A stretch of 64,000 bases of DNA, taken from assembly GCA_964507405.1 (NCBI GenBank), contig CAZDPJ010000002.1, positions 37,822 through 101,821 of the forward strand. Reading direction: 5' to 3'. The DNA is from UMGS75 sp964507405. GTDB taxonomy: Bacteria; Bacillota_I; Bacilli_A; ML615J-28; CAG-313. Shown here piece by piece: positions 52,169 to 62,347 of this stretch. A program made the position numbers and the translations under genes. The notes under the pieces are model-generated. The model ran no database searches. It was not told the origin of the DNA and worked only from the letters and a program-made list of their open reading frames with translations. Position 1 is the first letter of the stretch; the number at the start of each line of letters is the position of its first letter.

Positions 52169-55100
52169 ATGAGAAAAATTAATAATATATTTCTTGTTTT
52201 ATTACTACTAGTTACTTTAGTTGGTTGTACAGGAGGAAGTAATCCTCCTGATACAACAATATCTGTTAAGGCAAGTCCTGCATCAATTACATTAAATGAA
52301 GATCAAGTGTTAGACTATGATTACTTAAGTTTATTTAAAATTGTTGAAGATGATGAAGAAATTGAAGTTCTAGATGATTATGTAGATACTACTCATCTAG
52401 AAGCAAAAGAAGGTACATATAAAGTTACTTGTACTTATAAAGATAAAAAGGCAAGTGTTATTGTTGTTGTTACATCAATAAAAGATGTTTATGAATTAAA
52501 TCTAAGTGTTAATGAAATTAGCATTAATAAAGCATTATATGATACTTACGATTATTTAAGTTTATTTGAAGCAAAATTAAATGGTAGTGTTTATGAAATT
52601 ACACCAGATATGATTCAAAATAATGTAAAAGGTGAAGCTGGAACTTATACTTATATTGTTAAATTTGGAGATATACAAAAAACTTTAACAGTTCATGTTG
52701 GTGAAACTTTAAAAACAGAAGTTGTTAAAGCATATCAAACATTTGAAATTAAAAAAGCTGATGCTTTATCATTTGATTACACTAAATTATTCTATTTATA
52801 TGTAAATGGAGTAATGACTAAAGTTACAAGTGATATGGTTGATACATCTAAGATTAGTAACTTAGAAGTTGGTAAAGTTTATGATGTTACTTTTAAAGCA
52901 ACAATTAATAATGAAAAATTAAATGCTATAGTTCAAGTAAAAATTGTTGAGGAAGCTAAAACAATTGTTAATGCTAGAAATGTAACTGTATATCCAAATG
53001 GTAGTTATATTGATTTAACATCTCTATTTACGATTACTAAAGGAGATAAAGAAATACCAGTTACTTTAGATATGATAACTGGTTCTGTAAATTATAATGT
53101 AGTTGGAGAAAATGTAATTACTTTAACTTATGAAAATATTACTAAAGAAGCTATCGTTGAAGTAAAACGTGGTGTTATCATTAATTATGCAACTAGTGAT
53201 ACAATTAGTATAATTAAAGGAACTAACCAAAGTACATATGACTTTGCTGGCGATTTTGAAGTAGTAATTAATGGTATTAAGTTTACTAGTATATCTAGTG
53301 ACTATTTAGATACATCTAAGGTTGATTTTAATAATGTTGGTAGTTATAAAGTTTCAATTAAGATACCTTATAATGACCAAGCATTAGGTCTTCAAGGTGT
53401 TAAGTTTACTTATTATGAAAAAGAAATTACTTATGTTGTTACTAAAAATAAATATGAAATTAATATCTTAAGTGATGTTGTTGAATTAAATAAGAATGTA
53501 ACAAAATATAATCCTTTTGATAACTTAAAAGTTGTAATTAATAATCGTAATCAAACTTTAACAAAAAATCAAAATTATGTTGATGTTATTACATGTTATG
53601 CTGAAGAGTTATCAAGTCCTATTGATTTAACAAAAACTGGAAATCAAAATGTTAAAATTGCATTATATGTTAATGGTGTAGATGAAGACCCTGTAATTGT
53701 TGAATTTATAGTTGTTGTATTACTTGATATTAATATTACTGCTAATGATAATATTGTTATATCTGGTGGTACAATTTATTTGAAAGATTTATTTACAATT
53801 GTTGAAAATGGTGAAACAATCGAAGTAAGTAATGATTATATTTCAGGATTAGTTGATCCATTTACTCCTGGAATTTATGAAGTAAAACTTACTTATAAAA
53901 ATATTGAAAAGACATCAAAAGTTGTTGTATTAGATAATAAAATGATTGGTACATATAAAACAAGACAAACAACAATTCCTGTTGAGGTCGAATCAGAAGA
54001 TGATGAAGATGAAGTTGTATATGGACCTGTTACTCGTTTAAAAGATTTAGTTATAACTCAAGATGGAAAGATTACAGTTAATGAAACTGAAGCTACAATT
54101 GAGGAAATAATCGATGAGAATAATTTAATTATTAAATTAAGTAGAAATAAACATTACTTAACTTATGATAATGGAATTATTGTTGTTAATCCATTAAATG
54201 AAAATAAAATGCAATTTAATGAATATTCAAGACCTATTGTTTATTTCCATAGTGATATGTATACAGTTAATAAGTGTTATATAATCAATTATGGTAGTGC
54301 TTATGTATTATCATCAACTTATACAAATTATTCAATTGATTTATTAAAATATACTAATAAAACAACTAATGAAATTTGTTGGTATGCTTTAAAGGTACAT
54401 CTAATTGAAAAGAACAGTGCCGATACAGTATATGATGTTACATATGGTAAAGCATCAATTCCAAGTGATTACAATTTTGATATCGCAGTAGATGGTAAAG
54501 AAGAAGTAGTTGGTGTATTAACATTTAATAATGATCAATACAAGTTTGTTATGCAAGATGGAACAAATGGAAAAATATCTAAAGATACTGTTGTTAAAAA
54601 ATATGTAAATACAACATTTAATGGTAAAGTTGATGGCTTCGATGCAAGATTAACAGCAAATCAATTTGAAGGATTTAGCCTAGTTGTTAATAGTAAATTA
54701 GTATTCTCTGTTAATTCATTTGAAATTGAAGGAATGGCTAATGGAGGAATTGACTATCAAAATGATATTGTCTTCTTCTATGACTGTACTGATAGCATAT
54801 ATTCATACAAATTTAAATTAAATGTTAAGAATAAAACATTTGAATTATTAGAAAAAGATCACTTATATGGTAAATATGTATATGATAATATTTATATTTT
54901 CTTAGATGGTTATGGAACAGGTATTGTTAATTTTAATACTGCATCTTATTATCAAACTTCCTTTAAATATGATGTTAAAAATAGCGATATAGCTCTTACT
55001 TATGTAAATACAAAACATAATTTTAGTTATGAAGATGTATCTACATTCTATATTGATACTTTTAACAATGTATTAACATCTAAATCATTTATGAATGATA

Positions 55101-56452
55101 CTAAGAATGATGTAGCTTTTGAAAATCAAAATATCACTTCCGGTGCAATAGTTAGAATTAATTCTTATGTTATTGGTGCTGATTCTGATACTATCGCAAA
55201 ACCTAAAATGTTAGATAATATTACAATAATTACTAAAGATGGTGTATTAAGTGATGCTGAAAAAGCAAAATGTATTAATACATCTCGTATTAAGTTTAGT
55301 ACTGCAGGATTCTATCAATTCACAATTACAATTAATGTAAATGGTGAAGATGTTGTTGCTTATTATGCTATTCAAGTACTTCCAGCAATTTATAAAGATA
55401 ATCCTGTTGTTGGTGAATACATTAATGGTGTTATCACTAATAATAGTAGTTTATCAATTGATCAATATGGACGTGCAACGTTAGTTTATAGTGATCTTGT
55501 ATTTAGCGGAAAAATTGTGATTAATGCTGATTCTACATTTGTCATTAATGCAAGTAATGAAACAAAAGGTAACCTTACAATTACTGGTAAATTATTAGAT
55601 AATGGTATTGTTTATATTGAATGTGGAGGCGCTCTTGCTTTCTCAAATTACTATACAACAGGTACTGTTTCATCAACTGGTAATGGTAAAATGACATTAC
55701 ATAAATTAAATGTTTCTGGAAAAGATGTTTATCTTTTATTTGATGGTAAATCTACAACTGGTAAATTTGTTAGTCTTAATGTAGTAAGTGGTAATATTTA
55801 TAAAGTTCTAGCAACAGACTTAACTATTTATGTTAAAATAACTACTTATGGTGATGTTAAAAATGGACTAAGTGTTGCTGATGAATATCGTGGTACATAT
55901 ACACAAAATGAAGAAGTACTTATTGTTGATGGTTTTGGTAATATTAGTACCGGAACATTATCTGGTACTTACACATTAAATGGTAATGTTATGACAGTTG
56001 TTTTTGGATTAACGGCTGCTGTATATCGTTTAGATAATGAAAATATGACATTTGAAAAAATTAATATTACTTTAGATAGTAGCTTAGTTAGTGGTAAAAC
56101 TTATGAAGCATCATATTCATTTGTTTGTTCAGGCTATTTCTATACTGCTGAAACTAAAATGACATTTAGTCGTAGTGGAAAAGTTACAATTATTTCTACA
56201 TCAGAAGAACATGATAGTGGTTCTGAAGGATGTATTGAAGATTCATATCTTCCTGTATTTGCTAGTAAAACTGGTGTACAAGGAACATATAACGTAAGTG
56301 GTAATCAAGTAACAGTAACTGTTAATGGTTATACATTTACCTTTACAATTAAAGATGTTTTAAATCCTAGTGAACTTGTTACAAATAAAACAACTTTAGA
56401 TTCATCTGAACAAGGATACTTTGGAGTAGGAACCGTCTTTAGTTCTAAATAA
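52169..56452 (+). CDS. Lipoprotein with at least six Ig-like repeats (unknown)
   Basis: A 1427-residue lipoprotein with lipobox LVGC|T. The first ~600 residues contain at least six repeats of 60-75 residues with the pattern (Y)DYLSLF-x-hydrophobic strand, a D/Y-I/V turn, and a closing G-x-Y-x-V-x-x-x-Y strand (YDYLSLFKIVEDDEEIEV, YDYLSLFEAKLNGSVYEI, DLTSLFTITKGDKEI, YLKDLFTIVENGETIEV). The second half (about 600-1427) is beta-rich, with lipocalin-like strands repeated around SIDQYGRATLVYS and IVDGFGNISTGTLSGTY. No enzyme motif is seen. It is probably an extended stalk carrying binding domains. Confidence 0.7.
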   Translation: MRKINNIFLVLLLLVTLVGCTGGSNPPDTTISVKASPASITLNEDQVLDYDYLSLFKIVEDDEEIEVLDDYVDTTHLEAKEGTYKVTCTYKDKKASVIVVVTSIKDVYELNLSVNEISINKALYDTYDYLSLFEAKLNGSVYEITPDMIQNNVKGEAGTYTYIVKFGDIQKTLTVHVGETLKTEVVKAYQTFEIKKADALSFDYTKLFYLYVNGVMTKVTSDMVDTSKISNLEVGKVYDVTFKATINNEKLNAIVQVKIVEEAKTIVNARNVTVYPNGSYIDLTSLFTITKGDKEIPVTLDMITGSVNYNVVGENVITLTYENITKEAIVEVKRGVIINYATSDTISIIKGTNQSTYDFAGDFEVVINGIKFTSISSDYLDTSKVDFNNVGSYKVSIKIPYNDQALGLQGVKFTYYEKEITYVVTKNKYEINILSDVVELNKNVTKYNPFDNLKVVINNRNQTLTKNQNYVDVITCYAEELSSPIDLTKTGNQNVKIALYVNGVDEDPVIVEFIVVVLLDINITANDNIVISGGTIYLKDLFTIVENGETIEVSNDYISGLVDPFTPGIYEVKLTYKNIEKTSKVVVLDNKMIGTYKTRQTTIPVEVESEDDEDEVVYGPVTRLKDLVITQDGKITVNETEATIEEIIDENNLIIKLSRNKHYLTYDNGIIVVNPLNENKMQFNEYSRPIVYFHSDMYTVNKCYIINYGSAYVLSSTYTNYSIDLLKYTNKTTNEICWYALKVHLIEKNSADTVYDVTYGKASIPSDYNFDIAVDGKEEVVGVLTFNNDQYKFVMQDGTNGKISKDTVVKKYVNTTFNGKVDGFDARLTANQFEGFSLVVNSKLVFSVNSFEIEGMANGGIDYQNDIVFFYDCTDSIYSYKFKLNVKNKTFELLEKDHLYGKYVYDNIYIFLDGYGTGIVNFNTASYYQTSFKYDVKNSDIALTYVNTKHNFSYEDVSTFYIDTFNNVLTSKSFMNDTKNDVAFENQNITSGAIVRINSYVIGADSDTIAKPKMLDNITIITKDGVLSDAEKAKCINTSRIKFSTAGFYQFTITINVNGEDVVAYYAIQVLPAIYKDNPVVGEYINGVITNNSSLSIDQYGRATLVYSDLVFSGKIVINADSTFVINASNETKGNLTITGKLLDNGIVYIECGGALAFSNYYTTGTVSSTGNGKMTLHKLNVSGKDVYLLFDGKSTTGKFVSLNVVSGNIYKVLATDLTIYVKITTYGDVKNGLSVADEYRGTYTQNEEVLIVDGFGNISTGTLSGTYTLNGNVMTVVFGLTAAVYRLDNENMTFEKINITLDSSLVSGKTYEASYSFVCSGYFYTAETKMTFSRSGKVTIISTSEEHDSGSEGCIEDSYLPVFASKTGVQGTYNVSGNQVTVTVNGYTFTFTIKDVLNPSELVTNKTTLDSSEQGYFGVGTVFSSK

Positions 56453-56505
56453 GATTATTTCATAGAATTCTATGTGATAATAAAATTATAAAAAGGAGAA
56501 AAATT

Positions 56506-59500
56506 ATGAAACGTAGTAAATTATTAATAGTAATAGTTACTGCTTTCTTTCTAACCATTTTGACATCATGTATGTCAGGTGATGGTTCACATACCCATAG
56601 TTATGGAGAATGGACTTTTACTACTGAGCCCACTCTAGAAGAAAAAGGGGAAGCAACTAAAGAATGTGAATGTGGTAAAGAATTAACAGTTCCTGTTGCT
56701 AGTTTATCAGATCGTAATGTTTGGAGACCAGTTCCAAGTGAACATATCGACCCTACTTGTACTAAGGTTGGTTCTGAAACATTAAGATCTATTTATGGTG
56801 AATTTAGAATTGAAATTCCAATGAGTGAACATGAATATGGCGCTTGGACATTAACTAAAGCTCCAACTGAAACTGAAGTTGGTAGTGCTGAAAGAACTTG
56901 TCATTGTGGTCATGTTTCTACTGGCGAAGTTCCTGTAGTAACTGATGAAATATGGGAAGAGATTAGCAGAGTTGATGCTGATTATAATAAAGAAGGTAAA
57001 AAGGAATTAACTTCTGAATATGGTACAGTAGAAGTTGCATTACCTAAACTTGTTGCTCCATACGATGGAAAGACTTATTCAGATGTTGCATTTGATGCAT
57101 CTAATGATGAAGAAGGCTTTAAATATGGTGAAGTTAGTACAATTGTTTCATGGAATGCAGCTACAATTACAATTGATGAAACAGGAAAAGGTATGGGTAC
57201 AGCATTCCCATTCCGTGGTTTAAATCAATTATCAATGATTGATGCTAGTACTGGTTTAATGAAGATGGTGGTAACTCCTTATTCAACTGATGAAGAAGGT
57301 AATGTTACATTTGATGTAACTAATAAAACTGAATATGTTGCATATGTAGATTTCGCAACAGGTATTATTATTAGACCATTTAATAGTAAATTCAATTATG
57401 TTGTATTATATACTCCATTTGAAGTTAACGCTGAGGCTGATTGTGCAGTTTCTTCTGCATGGGAAGATTCAATGGCTATTAGTTATACATATAATGAAAC
57501 AACTTACAATATCTTTATTTATGATTCTGTTGTATACTTTGGTGTTACATTTGAAAGTGAAACTGGTTCAAGTATTACTGCTGATAAATGTTATAATGCA
57601 CCTTATCTATATGTAAAAAATAGTGAAGGCGAATTAATCAAAGGATTTGCATTTGATGGTGAAAAAGAAGTAGTAGTTGACGGATATGAAGCAACTTATA
57701 CATCTGGTGAAGAAACAATCGTTATTAGTGGTTTTGGTACTGCTACATATGGTGGTAAAACTGGTACTTACAAATTTGTTGAAGGTAAAGAATATACTGC
57801 TGATTTATATGTTGATAATGTATATTATGAATTAACATTAAATAAAGAAACTAAAGCATTTAGTATTCATAAACCTATGGTTCAAATTACTTATGTTGCT
57901 GGTGAATATGCTGAAGTTGAAAATGCAACTGTCAATAAGAACATTAAATATACTTTACCAGTATTAGATAATCCAACTCATACATTTAAGGGTTGGTATA
58001 CTGATGAAGCATGTACTAAAGAAGTAGAAGAAGAATTTGTTCCTACAGTTGATATTACTTTATATGCTAAATGGGTAGCTAAGGTTAAAGTTAATTTAGT
58101 TGGTGTGTTAGCTGATGATGCAAATGTTGTTTATTTAGGTATTGGTGACACAATTGGTAATGCTCTTCCTGAATATAATATTGACCAAGTAAAACGTCAA
58201 AAATTTGTTGGTTGGTATTACGAAAGTACTTTTGAAACTTCAGTTCCTCTTGAAGCTATTATGAATGAAGAAGATACTGACATTACATTATATGCTAAAT
58301 GGGAAGCTTTACCTGCTTATTATGGTACATATAAAGGTACTGAAATTTGGGGTGTAACATCTGGAAATAACGCAAATGCTACATTTACAATTGATGAAAA
58401 TGGAAAAATTTCTGGAAAATATACAGGTGTAGTTGTTTCTTATGATAAAGAAACACAAAAAATCACTTGGAAAGAAAAAGAAAGTGATACTAAAACATAT
58501 GGCTTATGGTTTGATGAAGTAAGTGGTGTAATGGCAACTCATTATAGTAGTAAAACAGAAATTGGTACTGACTATTATATTTATAGTATGTATCAAACTA
58601 CTAACAAAGTAAGTGCACATTATGGTTTCACTTGTAAGAAGATTGGAACAAGTATATCTAATACTTATGCCCGTCTTGTAACACTTCAAACAAAGAGCGG
58701 TTTACAAACAATCTTTGTATATTGTGATCGTATTTATTCAAATATTATTATTAGCGATACAACTGGCAAAGTATTTACTGGCGATAAATTAATTGAAGAT
58801 GTTAAAAAGTCTAAGACTTTAGTTGTAAGAGATGCTGAAACAAAAGAAATGATTTTAGGTCTTGCTGCTGCTGGTGATAACTTCGCAGCTAATACTAAGA
58901 CTGTTGAATTAGATCCATATTTTGGAACTTATACATGTGGTGAAGCAAGTGTTGTTTTAGATGGTGTTGGTACTATTACTTACAATGGGAAAACTGGTAC
59001 TTATACTAAGAGTGCTGAAGGCTCTTCATTTGGATTTGATGTATATCTAGATGATAATAAAGAATATTATCAATTAACTCTTAATGGAAATGAAGCTGTT
59101 ATGAATAAACCTACAGTAACTATTACATTTGTTGTTGGAGAAGGCCATACAGCAGTTGAAAGTTTAACTGTTAATATGAATATTGTTGCTACATTACCTG
59201 AAGCATTAGAAGAAAATTATGTATTCAATGGTTGGTTCTATGATCAAGAATTTAAGAATGCTGTTGGTGAAACTATTGTTCCAACTCAAAATATAACATT
59301 ATATGGTAAACACAGTAATCCTGCTAAATTAACAATTGTTTATAATAATACTGAAGATAATGATGTAGTTGTATATTCAGTTGGTGATGTTGCGACTGTT
59401 GAAAGACCTGTATATGCTAAACATGCATTTGTTGGTTGGTACACAACTGAAGCATTCGAAGAAGGTACTGAATGGGCATCTGGTACAGTTATTAATGTTG

Positions 59501-61272
59501 ATACAACAATCTATGCTAAATGGGAAGATGCTCCAATTTACAATGATACATATCTTGCAATTAGATTTGATGGTAATAGTAAAAATGGTGGAACTAGTTC
59601 TGCTTATATAAATAAAGGAACTTCAACTACTAAAGGTGCTGTTCTTGCTATTGACCCTTATGGAAAAGCTGAAAATAGTTCTTATCCATTTAGTGGAAGT
59701 GCTGGTATTGTTATTGAAGATTATAATGAAGAAACAGGTATTCTTTATATTAAAGTTGGAAGCACTAAATATAGATCATATATCGATAAAGAAACTGGAT
59801 TTATCTTTATGAACCGTTCAAGTGGTAATGTAGATCTTGGTGAAGGCTTCTTCCTTGTAAAAGACTTAGATGCTAAAGCTGATCAATTTAGTTGTTCATA
59901 TTGGAATGGTGGTAAGACAAAAGTTCTTGAATATACTACTGAAACTAAGACTTATCGTTATTTCATAACTAACGATACTGTATATTCAAATGTTAAATAT
60001 ACTGATATTGAAGGAAATGCAATTGTAGGTGAAAAATGCTTTGAATCATCTGCTGTATTAATCCTTGATAAAGACAATAAATTAATTGCTAAATACGGCT
60101 TTGATGGTACAACAATGGTTGAACTTGATGGTAATGAAGGTGTTTTCACAAATGGTGAAAGCAGTGCTGTTATTGATGGTATTGAAGGTATTAAAATTGA
60201 TGGTGTTGATGGTAAATATGTTGAATTAGAAAAAGAAAATACTCTTGGTGTATATAACGAAAATGGTTATTTCGAAGTAACACTAGATAAAGTAAACAAG
60301 ACTTATACAATTGTTAAACCAATGGTAACAGTTCAATTCAGTGCAGGTCATGGTGTTGTTGTTGATGAAGAGTCATTAAATATAAATATTGAAGTTACTT
60401 TACCTACACCTACAGCAACTGGATTTAAATTCAGAGGTTGGTATGAAGATGAAGCATTAACTAAAGCAACTGGTGAAAAATATACTCCTACAAAGAATAT
60501 CACATTATATGCTAAATGGGATGAAGAAGTTGTTTTAACTGTTGTTTATGGTAATACTTTAGAAAATGCTACACTTACTTATGGTAAAGGTGATATAGTA
60601 GCTCCTGTAGAACCTGAATATACAAATGGTTTAGTATTTGATGGATGGTATACTGATGCAGAATATACTGAAAAGTATACAGTAGGTGTAATCACTGAAT
60701 CAATGACTATTTACTGTAAGTGGATGGAAGCTACTCCATTATATGGTACTTATGTTGGTTTTGAAGCATGGAGCAATATTTGGATTACTAATAATAAGAA
60801 TTTTACAGTAGATCCAGTTGGTAAAACAACAGGTGTTGTTAGTAATGGTACTGTTAGTGAATATGATGAAACTAATAATACATTTAAAGTACTATATGGA
60901 ACTAGTGGAAGTTATTATTATGGATGTTATGATTCCGAAAATGGAATTTGTGCAATAAATTATTCTGCAAAAACAAATAGTTTAGGTACAGACCATTATA
61001 TCCTATTCAAAGATTATACAAAAATTACTGGTGATAAGGACAATTCAGTTGGTCTTGATTCAAATAAATATCATTTAATTACAGTAGATTGTGTTAAAAA
61101 TGGTGTAGAATCAACTATGATTGTTTTTGTTGCTCCTAACGCCGTATATGGTAATGTTACTTACACTGGAGCAGCTAATGTTAAAGCAGCTGCAACAGCT
61201 GAAGAAGTAAAGATTTATGATTGTCATAATAATTTAATTGCAACATTTAATAAAGGTGTTTTAGCAAAATAA
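56506..61272 (+). CDS. Modular repeat lipoprotein: four long beta modules separated by three InlB B-repeat pairs
   Basis: A 1588-residue lipoprotein with lipobox LTSC|M. Residues ~25-175 hold two Cys/His units (HSYGEWTFTTEPTLEEKGEATKECECG, HEYGAWTLTKAPTETEVGSAERTCHCG) like those of the lipoprotein at 4501. Then four modules start at about residues 187, 602, 1007 and 1408; the last is cut short at the C-terminus. Modules 1-3 each end in a YYELTL-type strand and a VTITFVAG segment, then two InlB B-repeats with GWY: about residues 493 and 566, 906 and 974, 1308 and 1378. Module landmarks are a TIDENGK-type strand and a YDxETG turn. No catalytic motif is seen. It is the last gene of the operon, followed by a terminator. 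Confidence 0.8.
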   Translation: MKRSKLLIVIVTAFFLTILTSCMSGDGSHTHSYGEWTFTTEPTLEEKGEATKECECGKELTVPVASLSDRNVWRPVPSEHIDPTCTKVGSETLRSIYGEFRIEIPMSEHEYGAWTLTKAPTETEVGSAERTCHCGHVSTGEVPVVTDEIWEEISRVDADYNKEGKKELTSEYGTVEVALPKLVAPYDGKTYSDVAFDASNDEEGFKYGEVSTIVSWNAATITIDETGKGMGTAFPFRGLNQLSMIDASTGLMKMVVTPYSTDEEGNVTFDVTNKTEYVAYVDFATGIIIRPFNSKFNYVVLYTPFEVNAEADCAVSSAWEDSMAISYTYNETTYNIFIYDSVVYFGVTFESETGSSITADKCYNAPYLYVKNSEGELIKGFAFDGEKEVVVDGYEATYTSGEETIVISGFGTATYGGKTGTYKFVEGKEYTADLYVDNVYYELTLNKETKAFSIHKPMVQITYVAGEYAEVENATVNKNIKYTLPVLDNPTHTFKGWYTDEACTKEVEEEFVPTVDITLYAKWVAKVKVNLVGVLADDANVVYLGIGDTIGNALPEYNIDQVKRQKFVGWYYESTFETSVPLEAIMNEEDTDITLYAKWEALPAYYGTYKGTEIWGVTSGNNANATFTIDENGKISGKYTGVVVSYDKETQKITWKEKESDTKTYGLWFDEVSGVMATHYSSKTEIGTDYYIYSMYQTTNKVSAHYGFTCKKIGTSISNTYARLVTLQTKSGLQTIFVYCDRIYSNIIISDTTGKVFTGDKLIEDVKKSKTLVVRDAETKEMILGLAAAGDNFAANTKTVELDPYFGTYTCGEASVVLDGVGTITYNGKTGTYTKSAEGSSFGFDVYLDDNKEYYQLTLNGNEAVMNKPTVTITFVVGEGHTAVESLTVNMNIVATLPEALEENYVFNGWFYDQEFKNAVGETIVPTQNITLYGKHSNPAKLTIVYNNTEDNDVVVYSVGDVATVERPVYAKHAFVGWYTTEAFEEGTEWASGTVINVDTTIYAKWEDAPIYNDTYLAIRFDGNSKNGGTSSAYINKGTSTTKGAVLAIDPYGKAENSSYPFSGSAGIVIEDYNEETGILYIKVGSTKYRSYIDKETGFIFMNRSSGNVDLGEGFFLVKDLDAKADQFSCSYWNGGKTKVLEYTTETKTYRYFITNDTVYSNVKYTDIEGNAIVGEKCFESSAVLILDKDNKLIAKYGFDGTTMVELDGNEGVFTNGESSAVIDGIEGIKIDGVDGKYVELEKENTLGVYNENGYFEVTLDKVNKTYTIVKPMVTVQFSAGHGVVVDEESLNINIEVTLPTPTATGFKFRGWYEDEALTKATGEKYTPTKNITLYAKWDEEVVLTVVYGNTLENATLTYGKGDIVAPVEPEYTNGLVFDGWYTDAEYTEKYTVGVITESMTIYCKWMEATPLYGTYVGFEAWSNIWITNNKNFTVDPVGKTTGVVSNGTVSEYDETNNTFKVLYGTSGSYYYGCYDSENGICAINYSAKTNSLGTDHYILFKDYTKITGDKDNSVGLDSNKYHLITVDCVKNGVESTMIVFVAPNAVYGNVTYTGAANVKAAATAEEVKIYDCHNNLIATFNKGVLAK

Positions 61273-61286
61273 TAAATTAAATTAAT

Positions 61287-61324
61287 AAAAGGTCTTATTC
61301 CTATTATTGGAAAAGACCTTTTTT
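61287..61324 (+). terminator. Terminator of the opp/exoprotein operon
   Basis: AAAAGGTCTT (61287-61296) pairs with AAGACCTTTT (61313-61322), with a small inner CC/GG pair, ending in a T run. It is the first convincing plus-strand terminator after 29903. Confidence 0.85.
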
Positions 61325-61360
61325 ATTATGTTATAGTAATTATTATGTAAAAAAAATATG

Positions 61361-61383
61361 TTTTTTTTTTTTTTTTTTTTTTT
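61361..61383. repeat. Homopolymer of 23 T in a promoter region
   Basis: An uninterrupted run of 23 T, preceded nearby by a run of eight A (61349-61356). It is by far the longest homopolymer in the window and sits where the -35 box of the next gene should be. Its length may be variable in the population or imprecise in the assembly. Confidence 0.95.
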
Positions 61384-61403
61384 CTAATAAATTATGGTAT
61401 ACT
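61375..61403 (+). promoter_or_regulatory. Promoter of the tandem lipoproteins, -35 embedded in the T tract
   Basis: Extended -10 TGGTATACT (61395-61403). At 17 bases spacing the -35 position is 61375-61380, inside the T run, so there is no sequence-specific -35 box. Change in tract length would alter what lies upstream and the spacing of any contacts. Confidence 0.55.
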
Positions 61404-61433
61404 TATATTAGTTTTTCTTAAGGAGGACTAAAT

Positions 61434-62342
61434 ATGAAAAAAATATTATTAGTACTTATTACGTTATTAAATATATTTTCATTTTCTAGTTGTAAAGATA
61501 CATCAAATCAAGAAGAAATTAGTAAGTATGAAGATGTAAAAGAATTTTTAAAAGAGTATAATGAATATCATCCTGATGGATTAATTCTTTCTGAAAAATG
61601 GTGTGAAGTTAATACAATAACAATATTAGATCATAAAGAAGAAAAATATGATCAATCTAATTATTTAAATCATCAATCAATTAAAAGATTAAATGGATAT
61701 ATTAAGGTAAAATTTAATGATAATGAATTATCTGGATATTCGGACTTTTTTTATATTGAAAAGAAAACAAATGAAGTAGAAGTATTTTCATCATCATTTT
61801 CTCGTAAATATTGTCTTAGTAGTCAATTAAGTTTAAAAAATGGCTTATTTGTTGAGAAAAGTAAAGATGCATATTTAAATGAAGTTGTTCAAGGAAAAGA
61901 ATATACTGATAATGTAAATATATCATTTAACTCTATCTTATTTGATTTTAAAGATGTAAATTTTTTAAATTTAGCTAAACATATAGATGACCTAGAAGGA
62001 AAAACAAATAATATGTTTAATTTTGAAGGAATTCAACATATTAAAAGAAATGGTAATTCAATAAATATTTCACTAGCTTTAAAAAATAATGGTAATTTTA
62101 TAGAGAATTGTAACTATGAATATTATTTTGATGATAACTATAATCTTGAAAAAATAGTATTCATATATAGTGAAGAAAGAAATCCTAATGATGGCCATTA
62201 TCAAGGTTATTATAATACTATTTATACTACAATTACATTTATGGATGAATTAACTGATGAAGTAGAATTTTTTTTAAGAGAAAAGCTTATAACTGAATAT
62301 ACTGAAGAACTATCAGATTCATATTTAATCTGGTTATGGTGA
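61434..62342 (+). CDS. Lipoprotein, tandem paralogue 1 (unknown)
   Basis: A 302-residue lipoprotein with lipobox FSSC|K, behind AAGGAGG. After a charged linker the sequence VKEFLKEYNEYHPDGLILSEKWCEVNTITI aligns by eye with the next protein's LDLFISEYNKKHPNGYDLGVKWCEYHSVKV, and both have NYEYYFDDNYNLE/YQYYFDKNYNF strands near the C-terminus. I recognise no family. The region looks beta-rich and extracytoplasmic. It is not part of the upstream operon, having its own unusual promoter. It overlaps the next gene's ribosome-binding site. Confidence 0.75.
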   Translation: MKKILLVLITLLNIFSFSSCKDTSNQEEISKYEDVKEFLKEYNEYHPDGLILSEKWCEVNTITILDHKEEKYDQSNYLNHQSIKRLNGYIKVKFNDNELSGYSDFFYIEKKTNEVEVFSSSFSRKYCLSSQLSLKNGLFVEKSKDAYLNEVVQGKEYTDNVNISFNSILFDFKDVNFLNLAKHIDDLEGKTNNMFNFEGIQHIKRNGNSINISLALKNNGNFIENCNYEYYFDDNYNLEKIVFIYSEERNPNDGHYQGYYNTIYTTITFMDELTDEVEFFLREKLITEYTEELSDSYLIWLW

Positions 62343-62347
62343 TAATT

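Noticed and set aside
56461..56474. CATAGAATTCTATG hairpin as an operon-internal terminator
   Set aside because: It is a short AT-rich palindrome with no following T run, so it is unlikely to end transcription.
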